Shown: one piece after another, positions 13,219-22,856 of the stretch
How positions within the stretch are numbered: position 1 is the first letter of the stretch
Layout of the letters: every line of letters starts with the position of its first letter
From: Trachythela sp. YZ-2020
Lineage: Eukaryota; Cnidaria; Anthozoa; Malacalcyonacea; Clavulariidae
DNA: 64,000 nucleotides
Assembly (NCBI GenBank): GCA_016169945.1
Contig: JADLSH010000147.1
Coordinates: 248,001 to 312,000, forward strand
Direction: 5' to 3'
Position numbers and translations under genes: made by a program
The notes under the pieces: generated by a model
Databases searched by the model: none
What the model was told of the DNA's origin: nothing
Seen by the model: the letters and a program-made list of their open reading frames with translations, nothing else

Positions 13219-15433
13219 GGCCTGCATTGGGATCTTAACTCGCCTCAAATCGCCCTAACTCGCCTTAAATCGCGGCTAAAAATTGGCAAAGTTTCTCTTA
13301 AATCGCCTAAACTCGCACTAAATCGCCTAAACTCGCCAACCAAATGAAAATGCAGAAAATAGTAAATACTATATACAGTGTAAACACCCTTTTCCCGGGA
13401 AAGGGGGAATCCAGGTTGCCTATTTCAGACAGGATTAGGAGGGGGTCTTATCCGAGAGGGCTTGCTGGAGAGAGCAGGCTTAGTCGAAACACAGGAAGCC
13501 GTTACATGCTTATTGATTATAGCCGAAACACAGTATGCACTAGTCATTGGAAAGCCCCACACCTCCCTAACCAGGAAACAGCGGGACATTAGATAAAGGT
13601 TGTGTCCTAAATCATTCTAACCCCCCGCTATACGTGGCATTCTTACTAGTCTAAACATGACTAGTGATAAACATTACTAACCTAAACATGATCCTCCGCT
13701 TTTTTTAAATTTATTAATTCGCCCAAAATATAACAATTACAACTAAAAGAAAGAAACTATATCTTTACAAGACTTGGGCTAGGAGCCTACTAGAACTAAT
13801 ATGACTTTTATTTTAGATCCCTAGATTATAACTTTAATTAAACTAATTAACAAATATAATATAGTAAAACAAGTCTATAGAGTATAGGGTAAATGTCCAT
13901 GAACAAGGCTTAATAATACATCTCGAACAGACGAATCCCACTGATTCGGCCCATAATCCCTGGCCATCATGACATACAGCTAACGCTGTCTAATGGCCCG
14001 AGTACCATGCATAACAGATAGGCTAATCTGCAAATAAATCCCCGCTATTTCCCGGCATGTGCCAAGTAGGGGGTTGCAGGGCTTTCCAATGACTGGTGCT
14101 TAAGTTACATACTATTAAGCATAGGTATATAGTATGACATTGAAACAGAAAAAAATTGGCAAGAATCATGCACATGGCACAGTTCCTTTCCTATATTATA
14201 TACAAGTGCTAAATTGCTGCAGTAGTGCACAACATTTAATATTTTATATCAACTGTGTTGAAACTTACATAATCTACATTGATAAACCACACCATGATCC
14301 TAGTCAACGCACTTGTGCGGTTTACATTTTTATGGAAAGGAAATGATAAATTATGTTCTCATTGAACATATTGGAAATATTTATGCCATAAATGTCATAT
14401 CTGGATGTCATCATATCGTCTTATTTCATTTTTCGTGAATTCGTTTAACTACTTCATGTTAGCCACTGCCGACGAGGCAGCCTTCTCTCAGGCTATCCAG
14501 CTGAAACTGTTTATTATTAACTACTTCATGTTAGCCACTGCCGACGAAGGAGCCTTCTCTCAGGCTATCCAGCTGAAACTGTTTACTATTAAACGCTGGG
14601 AAACTTTAATTATATTTTAATATTAGTGAATTTTTGTAAATAATGTACTTTATATATCGAGGGGAATTGAAATTAATACTGCTAAATGTTGATTTTTAGT
14701 TATTAAATAAACATATGGAAATGAAATACTATATTTGCAACGTAAATTCGAGCTTATTTGGTAAGTTTAACATATATGTAAATTATTTAAATAGCTATGT
14801 GTTGCCACATTGGACATGCATTATCACAGTTTTAACTTTTAATATATTCTGTACCCTTGGAAATTCCAAGATATTGACAAGGCATTCATGCATTCGGAAA
14901 TTCTCAAAATATATATAGGATAGCAACCCCATGGGATGCACTAAATCTTCTCGTTCCTACATTCCAGTCACAACCCTGATTTTTCCGATTTCCAATTGAT
15001 TGTGGTTCCAGGCTTGAACTTAGTAATATGTATAAGTATGCAATTCAATTTAAGAATACATGTTATTATATACTGGTTTATGTTCTTCATTGTATTAATT
15101 CCAGCAATTTGGTGATATAACCTTAAAATTAGTAATACGGCAAAATAACAAGCAAATTAATAATAAGTTTCAACTGGGTCTTGTGTACATGACAGTCTAA
15201 CCAGAACCCCTGGGGGTGTGAGTTGTGCTATTTAAAAATACATGTACTATGCACTATTAATTATGTATTACTACTGTATTTTAAAGGTCCTATACTTGCA
15301 TATAGAATTACCATGTGTTTTTTTCTTAAATCGCCCTAAAACGCATTAGCTAAAAGTTGTGTTTTTCCTTAAATCGCCTAAACTCGCCTTAACTTGCATT
15401 ATCTCGCGGCGAGTTACGATCCCAGACCAGGCC
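13219..15433. mobile_element. 2.2 kb non-coding element with TCGCC-rich inverted ends
   Basis: The left end is GGCCTGCATTGGGATC followed by a cluster of TAAATCGCC / AACTCGCC units (13234-13345). The right end is the mirror image (15325-15433), closing with GATCCCAGACCAGGCC. Flanks are TATCTAGA (13211-13218) and TATCGAGA (15434-15441), 7 of 8 equal, which suggests an 8 bp target duplication. Inside there is an inverted pair (TAGTCATTGGAAAGCCC near 13540, its complement near 14075) and a 72 bp tandem duplication, but no credible protein. A second, truncated and inverted copy lies at about 62060-62369. It is probably a non-autonomous DNA transposon; the superfamily is uncertain. Confidence 0.65.
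14447..14590. repeat. 72 bp tandem duplication (2 copies)
   Basis: Two copies with period 72 bp, each starting AACTACTTCATGTTAGCCAC and ending in CTGAAACTGTTTA, differ at a few bases only (GAGGCAGCC versus GAAGGAGCC). They sit inside the TCGCC-ended element. Confidence 0.9.
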
Positions 15434-15754
15434 TATCGAGAGAACTCAATGAAAACATAACATTGTGAAAGCATCACGGTAAGTCTCGTTTACGATACAT
15501 ATAAATGTTTTAATATTAAGTTCTATACCCAGGTATATCACATGACGCAACACGTGTTGTTCGTGACTTTAGCATGATACTATTTTAATATAGTGATTTA
15601 TCTGTTTTATATAGTTAGTTTATAACGGAGTGTTATTATAGAAAAAACATATTTAGATCGCCTATTAAAATGACTACCCGATTTGATTTTTGTATCTGCG
15701 CTAGCGCAGATATGTTGTCGTCGTCGTGTTAATGTAAGTAATGTAACGTGCGTT

Positions 15755-15790
15755 ACCACGCACCAATCAGGACGAGGTTGTATAAGTGAA
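15755..15790 (+). promoter_or_regulatory. CCAAT and TATA-like pair, candidate promoter
   Basis: CCAATCAGG at 15762 is followed by TATAAGTG at 15781, a spacing compatible with an RNA polymerase II promoter on the plus strand. A plausible 3' splice site (polypyrimidine tract ending in TTTGTAG, 17139-17151) precedes the start codon of the Helitron OTU gene, so this could be its promoter with a 5' UTR intron. There is no direct evidence of use. Confidence 0.25.
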
Positions 15791-17130
15791 CGAATCAACC
15801 ATTCTCTACCGTACAACCTCGCCCCAGGATCATCTTTGTGACAACAGTGCTCCGTAGCCTACATGTATGTTTTTACCATTTGTGCTTCGAAGAATATATT
15901 TTTGGGTTTTGGTTGATAAGTTATCCGTTTTTCTCCTCGTTTTACTGGTGAAATTATTCTGCTTTGTTGCTATCTAACATGGAAACTTATTCTCATGTGA
16001 TAAGTAGTTTAATCATGAATTCTTACGTTTGAATTGTGTAAATTTAAACAGCGACCGTTTATAAGATTGTATTTACTGACCCGTATTTTGCGTTTTGGCA
16101 AAGAACCAACTTCGTCGCATGGTAAATATACCTTTTCGGAGTGTATGAAAACAATCACTTCGGATATCACAACAATATATTAGTGGATTATAAAAACAGT
16201 TCTATGCATATATAAATGCCTAACAGTCGGTCAGGAAACCGATGATATTGCCCTGTCCGCCTAGTTGTTGTAATATAGTCTAAAATGGACGCCCTAGTAT
16301 AGCTAGGCTATGAACAATTAATGTATAAATGGTCATTGATTTTTAAATTGATTGGCCTAATTTCCGCACTGTCGATTTTCATGCACAAACTTAAACGGCA
16401 TGCTCAATATTTGAATGTACGGGTACGATATAGAAATAATGCAGTAAAACTATTTATCAATATTGTTTTAAATTTGTACATATTTCCGGTTAACAAAGGT
16501 TAAGTTGGTTTTGTTAAAACCATTTCATGTTAGCGAAGGTAGTGACTTTATTTCAAGCTGTGTGACATAATACAAGCCCTGAACAACACTAGGATGCACC
16601 ATGGCTCATTAATAATATTAATGCCTTGAAGCAAAATTCGTATCTTCAAAATGCAACTGAAAAAATGCATCCACCATGGTATTTAAGATTTTGAGAGCCA
16701 AATTTCAATAAAAATAAAATGTCGGGGTTTTAAAATGTACAGTACATTCCTGACTGTTCAATTCCAAAAATGCCTGCAAATATCAGAAATCATCCCAAGA
16801 GATTTGGTGAATGTAATACTAAAACTCTTGGTTAGAATTTAATAAATATGTCTATGTAAATACAACCCTTACGGCTCTATTCTAAAAGATCACTCACACT
16901 CACTAAGTAAGAGATCACAATCACCTCATACCCATTCCATTACGGTATTTCCACACGATTTAGAGCTTGATTTTAAATATTCTAGACAAAATCTTACCGT
17001 TGATTGAAAAAAGACTGTATTATTGATCAGCAGAAACATGATTGCTGTGTCACACTCATGACTGAGTGTGAGTGTGAGCAAGCTTTTAGTATACAGGCAT
17101 TAGAGATTCTTAAGTCTCTTTCTAAGTTCT
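15791..17130. other. No recognisable coding sequence (1.3 kb)
   Basis: AT-rich. It contains a short stretch of ACTCAC repeats near 16893-16905 and ACTGAGTGTGAGTGTGAG near 17060. It may be 5' UTR intron of the gene starting at 17164. Confidence 0.4.
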
Positions 17131-17163
17131 TGCTTTTTGTTTCCTTTGTAGGAAAAGTTGGAC

Positions 17164-18357
17164 ATGGTTAGTGTTAAACCTCATAATAGTAGAATTGTCA
17201 AGCCTCACAAGAGGAGAACTATCAAGCCTCATAAGAGGAAAATTATCAAGCCTCGTAAGAGGAAAGCTATTGAGCCTCGTAAGAGGAATATTGAGCCTCG
17301 TAAGAGGAATATTAAGGGTCGCAAAAGGAATATTGAGCCTTGTAGCAGGAAAACTGTTCAGCTCCAGAAAATGAAAATTTCCACACTATGTAAGAAAAAA
17401 ATGATTTGCAATGACTACAGTTTCCATAATTCCAATACTTGTTTACATAACACATGTACTGTATTAAGGAAAATGACCAGGCAGGCATCTGGTAAACGAT
17501 ACCGTGACCGTGAACCATCCCGTGTACCATTGAAAAAGATTATAGTAACTATGAGAAAAAGAAAAAATCGACAATCAGTTAAAGATTTATTCTTAAGGTC
17601 TACTCTCAAGTCTCCTATATTGAACAAGATATCAATGAATTTTAAAGAATTTTGTTTTAAGAATGCACACTTGCAAAGTATCTTCACTAAAACTTTTGTT
17701 AAGCATTTCAAACTATACATTAATTTTGATAAATTCTGTATGAAATTGGATTCTAAGATTCAAAATACAATTAGTACTCGTAATTTATTTAGTAAGAAGT
17801 ACAATATTTGTGAAAACAGACTGTTATTATCAGGAGACATACAAACAAATCCTGGCCCTGTTCTGACTGTGTTAGAGGAAAGACTGCAACAATTTCAGTT
17901 AAGACCATTTGATGTTGGTGGTGAAGGTAATTGCTTTCTTCGAGCTGTTTCTTACCAGCTGTATGGTGACCCAAGTCATCACTTAGAAATAAGTGCATCT
18001 GGGGTTGCTTATATGAGGGATCATCCTGAGATGTTCATTGAAAGCAATAATGAAATCTCATGGCTAGCGTATTTAAATAATATGTCTATGGAAGGGACAT
18101 GGGGTGATGCTATGATAATACAAGCCATAGCTGACCAGCTTAAGCTAAAAATTACAATTGCTGAGACACATGAAGGGTTTAGTGAATACAGTATTATACA
18201 ACCAGTACAATCAACAGAGCAACTAACTGATGTTTATTTGGGTCATATAGATGAGTATCATTATGTTTCAACATTGCCGTGTTTTTCAACGTCACATTTC
18301 TCTCATAATGAACTGAATTCTCCTCTGGAATTAGGTACTAGTAAATTGTTGAAATAA
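17164..18357 (+). CDS. OTU-family cysteine protease with basic repeats and 2A-like motif, Helitron-borne
   Basis: This is an open frame of 397 residues from ATG 17164; the longer TTG start at 17158 is unlikely in a eukaryote. Residues 1-60 are a basic tandem repeat of the form KP(H/R)KRK, a likely nuclear-localisation tract. Residues 220-232 read LLLSGDIQTNPGP, a 2A-like ribosome-skipping motif (consensus D-x-E-x-NPGP; here Q replaces E). Next comes an OTU protease: DVGGEGNCFLRAVSYQLYGD with the catalytic Cys at residue 257, RDHPEMF, a WGD-x-x-x-IQAIADQL helix, and the catalytic His region HIDEYHYVS near the end. Skipping at 2A would release the protease from the basic head. OTU domains are known in some animal Helitrons. 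The frame is intact, unlike the genes that follow it. Confidence 0.8.
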   Translation: MVSVKPHNSRIVKPHKRRTIKPHKRKIIKPRKRKAIEPRKRNIEPRKRNIKGRKRNIEPCSRKTVQLQKMKISTLCKKKMICNDYSFHNSNTCLHNTCTVLRKMTRQASGKRYRDREPSRVPLKKIIVTMRKRKNRQSVKDLFLRSTLKSPILNKISMNFKEFCFKNAHLQSIFTKTFVKHFKLYINFDKFCMKLDSKIQNTISTRNLFSKKYNICENRLLLSGDIQTNPGPVLTVLEERLQQFQLRPFDVGGEGNCFLRAVSYQLYGDPSHHLEISASGVAYMRDHPEMFIESNNEISWLAYLNNMSMEGTWGDAMIIQAIADQLKLKITIAETHEGFSEYSIIQPVQSTEQLTDVYLGHIDEYHYVSTLPCFSTSHFSHNELNSPLELGTSKLLK

Positions 18358-18371
18358 CCATTAATCAAAGT

Positions 18372-19016
18372 ATGAGGAACAACGAGACTGTAAGCCTGCC
18401 ACAGTCAGTACAAAGCCCTCCTCAGTCTAAGCAAATTAGAAAAAAGTACTTGAAAGATTACATGAAACATAAACGAAGTAATGCAACACAGAGCACTGTG
18501 GCTAAACAAAAGAAAAGGCATTATATGAAGGAATACAGGAAACAGAAACAAACAAGTCAGTCACAGAGACTTGTGGCTAGGCAAAAGCAAAGTCAGTATA
18601 TGAAGGAGTATAGGAAACGAAAACAAGCTAGTGATAGTTGCCATCTCTTGACACACAGCCCTGAGGCTAAACAAAAGAAAAATCAATATATGAAGGAGTA
18701 TAGGAAAAAGAAACAAGCTGGTGAGTCACTGAGACGTGAGGCTAGGCAAAAGTAAAGTCAATATATGAAAGAGTATAGGAAACGAAAGCACGCTAGCGAA
18801 AATTGCCATACCTCAACACAACTGAGTCCACAGGCTAAACAAAAGCAGAATCAGTACATGAATGAATATATTAAGCGAAAACGTTCTGAGAGTGGGTCAC
18901 TACAAAGTTTAATATCAAAATTCCATGATATTGTTTCACATGGCCCTCTCTTTATATTTGCACTTGTTGCGACCAATTATGGTATAAGCATAGTGTCATC
19001 CCCACTGCAACACTGA
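18372..19016 (+). pseudogene. Basic YMKEYRKRK-repeat protein of Helitron (broken by one stop)
   Basis: Starting 15 bp after the OTU stop, this frame encodes five or six repeats of the form (Q/H)YMKEYRK(R/K)K spaced by about 30 residues, rich in K, R, Q and S. A TAA at 18753-18755 interrupts it, but the same frame resumes immediately at 18756 and carries two more repeats to 19016. Such repeats occur at the N-terminus of cnidarian Helitron-type polyproteins and presumably bind nucleic acid. The C-terminal residues (SKFHDIVSHGPLFIFA) begin the next conserved segment, which continues in other frames. Confidence 0.7.
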
Positions 19017-19019
19017 AAG

Positions 19020-21410
19020 AAAATAATCCTGATGTTCAAAAAAGATTGTTAAATAGAAAAAGTGTTAACAATATTGAGTGGTTGTGTCTGACATGTAATG
19101 AACACTTAAAAAACAATAAGTTGCCTCCTTTGTGCTGGCATGCAGTTCCCAGAATGAACTAGAATGTAGGTTGCTTGCTCCAAGACTTGCATTTCAAAAA
19201 TTAATGCAGGCTCCTAGAGGTAGACAACTAAAAATCAATGGGAACATTGTTAATGTTCCAGCAGATGTTGTTAATACTATAAATATGTTACCAAGGTTTC
19301 CAAATGAGACCAGCACAATTAAAGTAAACCTTAAGAGAAGATTGCAATACAAAAGCTCAGCTTTGTCACTCAATATAAGACCAAACAAAAGAGCAGAAGC
19401 TGCCAAATGGCTGGTAAACAATGGTAACCTTTATAAAGATGAAGGTATAACTTTCAATGATACTTGGCTTGAAGGTAATGCAAATGCTTTGGTACTTGAT
19501 GGTAATGACAATGAGCAATTTTCAGGGAATTCAGAAAATGTGCTGGACTGTAATGTAGAAAGCTTGAACTGTGATACAGACTGTCACACTCAGCAAACAT
19601 TGCTATATGATGATGATGATGATCACTGGAGTGAAGACGGGGCAGAAATACCTACTGAAGTCACTGACACTATGTTAACATCTTCAGATTTTGTCACCGA
19701 TATGAACGTCAGCATATTTTAAATGTTGCATCTGGTGAGGGCAACACACCTATGAGCATACTTAGGGATAGATATTCAGAAATATTAGCATATCCTGGTA
19801 TATTTCTTGGACAGAAACGACCTGACAATACAAATAGACTAACTGATGTCCATTATAGTGAAATTTGCAAATCTGAATTAAGTAGTCTGGCCGAAGGGCA
19901 GCAATGTGTGTTGAAAATATTTTCTTTAAACTAAGAAATTGCAAATGAGAATTTTTCTTGGGCAATTACAAGTAGCATTAGGAAGATGTCAACGAAATAG
20001 TGGCACCATCACTGCCGGTCAACTAAAACAGCCAGGTGCAATAGATAACATGATTCATTATGATCAAGGATATAAATTTCTAAGAGCTGTGAGGGGTTCA
20101 CCTCCATATTTTGAAAAAGCAAAAAAGGATATATTTGCAATGATTAGACAGTTAGGACCTGCTTCACTATTCTGTAGTTTCTCTTCTGCAGGAACGCAAT
20201 GGCTTCATTTGCTGGGAATACTTGGCAAGCTTGTTGATAACAAAGAATACACTGACATTGAACTTGAGAACCTTAATTGGGAAGACAAAAGCAGGTTAAT
20301 TCAGAGTGACCCAGTTACATGTGCTAGGCACTTCGATTATCAAGTACAAAAGTTGCTGCAAAACTTCCTTTTAAGTAATTCTGCACCTTTAGGAAAAATT
20401 GCAGACAGGTTTTACCCAGTTGAATGCAACAAAGAGGATCACCTCATATTCATATGTTAATATGGCTGGAGATTTTGATGGTGATGTTGTCCCATTTATT
20501 GACAAAATTATCACATGTCAAAAGACAACTGAGAATCAAGAGTTACTTGCACTTGTAAACAGACAGGTTCATCGTCATGCTCACACTTGTCGAAAGAAAT
20601 CCAAAAGTATATGTCGTTTTAATTACCCACAACCACCTATGAGATCAACGGAAATTCTTTATCCATTAGATAATTATATGGACAATAATGAATTTGAACA
20701 TAAAGATGCTTGGAAGTTTATAAAGAAACAACTGAATGATATGAAAGAGGGTGAAGATATAACTTTTGACCAGTTGTTGGTTAATCTTAAACTAACAGAA
20801 CAAAATTATTTGCTGGCTGTTCGATCCGGCCTCAAGGCACCAACTATATTCTTAAAAAGAAAACCAAATGAATTAAGGATCAATAATTATAATGCTGCAT
20901 GTCTTAGGGCACGACGTGCAAACACGGACATTCAATTTGTACTTGATGTATATGCATGTGCAATGTACATTGTATCATATATATCCAAAGCTCAAAAAGG
21001 CATGAGTGAACTATTTTGAACTGCTTGTGAAGAAGCAAGAAGGGGGAAATTCCAGTATCAAGCAGCAAGTCAGAGATATTGCTAATAAATTTTTAAACAA
21101 TGTTGAAATAAGTGCGCAAGAAGCAGTCTACATAGTACTGCAACTCCCAATGAGAAAATCTTCTTGTCAAGTAGTATTTATAAATACTTCACCTCCTGAA
21201 GATAGAGTTCAGTTGCTTAAACCAATACAAGAAATTATTTATATGGAAGAAAATTATGACGAGGTCTATGCATCTGGTTTAATAAAGCGTTACACAAAAC
21301 GACTAGCCAAACTTGAAAATTTATCACTTGCTGATTGGGCTGCATGGTATGACTCCTGTGGTAAGCCATACATCAAGCCATCTCGTGAACTAGATCGATA
21401 TTGATAACTA
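19020..21410 (+). pseudogene. Helitron replicase, DUF6570-like, Rep (HUH, Y2) region, frameshifted
   Basis: Pieces in order follow Helitron RepHel proteins. A Cys segment (WLCLTCNEHLKNNKLPPLC) lies at about 19078. DUF6570-like sequence is at 19132-19722 (LECRLLAPRLAFQKLM, GRQLKINGNIVNVPADV, MLPRF). The Helitron_like_N region at 19752-20460 contains FLRAVRGSPPYFEKAKKDIF and RQLGPASLFCSFSSAGTQW. The HUH nuclease motif [13 protein letters not shown] is intact but sits in a third frame at 20433-20471. Then come [20 protein letters not shown] (20570-20640) and the catalytic Y2 motif MYIVSYISK near 20963-20992. A post-Rep segment (FLNNVEISAQEAVYIVLQLP, VVFINTSPPEDRV) is at 21006-21404. Seven or more frame changes make it inactive. 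The domain order is textbook Helitron. Confidence 0.9.
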
Positions 21411-21671
21411 TCCTCTCGAGGCAAATTTGGATGATAACGATGATGATAATGATGTGAAGGAAAATGAACAAAAAAATAAAAAAAGGTCTGAAGCCAGAAT
21501 TATTCTGAGAAGCATTACCGTGAACTAATTATGTTATTCACATCGTGGAGAAATGAAACGACTGACTTCATTAAAGATTATACCAAAGAGCACTATTTAC
21601 AAGTTAAAAGTACAAAATGAAATGCTATTTGTAGTGAAGACCTGAATGAGATCCAAGAACAGCTATATAAT

Positions 21672-22017
21672 ATGGATAATAATTATGATAATTATGATGT
21701 TATTGCTCCAGGAACACAAAATATCGAGCGTCAAGATGAATCTGAAGGTACACAAGACCTTCATCCAGAATTGAATGCAAACTATGACCTATCTAGTGAT
21801 CTTGGAATTCCTTCAACTGCATCAAATACTGAGCAGCTTATATTACATGAAGAGCAAGATGATGTTTACAGAGGAATGTTGCAAAAACTGAACAAAGAAC
21901 AAAAATAATTTTTCTATCATGTGTTACATCTTATTAAAACTTCTGCGCGTCCATTCTACTGTTTTCTCAGTGGAGGAACCGGAGTTGGCAATTGCATCAT
22001 TTAAAATCTCTCTTTAG
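21672..22017 (+). pseudogene. Helitron helicase (PIF1-type), only the start incl. altered Walker A
   Basis: The frame 21672-21908 carries the acidic pre-helicase region (EQLILHEEQDDVYRGMLQKLNKEQK). After a stop the sequence reads FYCFLSGGTGVGN, the Walker A loop of PIF1 helicases with Lys replaced by Asn, and one frame later HHLKSLFR. The similarity then ends at AGG followed by GTAAGA (22018), which looks like a splice donor. The remaining ~400 helicase residues are absent, so either the element is truncated here or the exon continues beyond a lost segment. Confidence 0.8.
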
Positions 22018-22608
22018 GTAAGAATAAGCAATAAACCTCAATTTTGTTCAATGATAGCATGACAAATATAGCTGAAAGAAAAGAATATCTATTCTCAACA
22101 CTTATCTACTAATTACTAAACTGTATAACGGCGTTCCAATCTCCTTTGGCTTTGGAACAGACCATCACAGTCATGTAAAATGTTCATCAGATAAAATAAT
22201 TAAGATATAGGCGACGTAAAAAATTGATTGACTATTTCATACAGTACATATATTATGAATAACAATTTTAAGGATCTTCAGGGAAATATCTAGTAAGCAG
22301 TGATATGATGTTATTTCGTTAATTGCGAAATTCAATATAAACTTGCTGCATAAAATTTTATAAATAGGCTCTTGATAAAGACTCGAAAAGAAGACTGTAC
22401 TTTGATCCTTTCGAAGGAGGAACTGTGAAAAAGGAGATACAGCCATCAACAATGTACCATATTAACAAACTAAGGTATGCTATGGATTAAAACTGTTTCT
22501 TAAAAACAAAGTATACAGTACTTCCTATAACCAAATTTTACCCATCACATGAAAGTTTACAGTAATTCATTTATAATTTGTCCACTTTTTATTGTTTTCA
22601 CTGTCTAG

Positions 22609-22717
22609 CGCTTTGGTAGATGTCAAACTTGGTTGGAATTCAAGCGAGTGGCAGTGCTTTGAACCACCTCATTGTCAACAACATGATATGTATAACTGTG
22701 GTGTATATGTTTGCCTT
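22609..22717 (+). pseudogene. Exon of a Ulp1/SENP-like (C48) cysteine protease
   Basis: A 109 bp stretch sits between a good acceptor (TTTTCACTGTCTAG ending at 22608) and a perfect donor (GTAAGT at 22718). It reads VKLGWNSSEWQCFEP, then QQHDMYNCGVYVC. The last segment is the Ulp1 signature (Q-x5-DCGVFVC-like) containing the oxyanion Gln and the catalytic Cys. The open frame is phase-compatible with splicing on both sides. It lies 590 bp after the truncated Helitron helicase. Some Helitrons carry C48 domains, so it may be part of the same element or a separate gene relic. The His and Asp portions of the catalytic triad were not found. Confidence 0.65.
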
Positions 22718-22856
22718 GTAAGTTTCAATTACAGTATTTAAGGTGGTGCAGCTTTCTCAATTGTAACAAGGATGTAGTAATCTGATCGCAGATGATATTT
22801 CATTTAACAATACATATCGAATGCAACAAGCAGTTTGGTAAAAAACCTTAACTAAT

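Noticed and set aside
13440..13560. Possible hammerhead near GAAACAC strings
   Set aside because: No CTGANGA core in the right position and no pairing stems.
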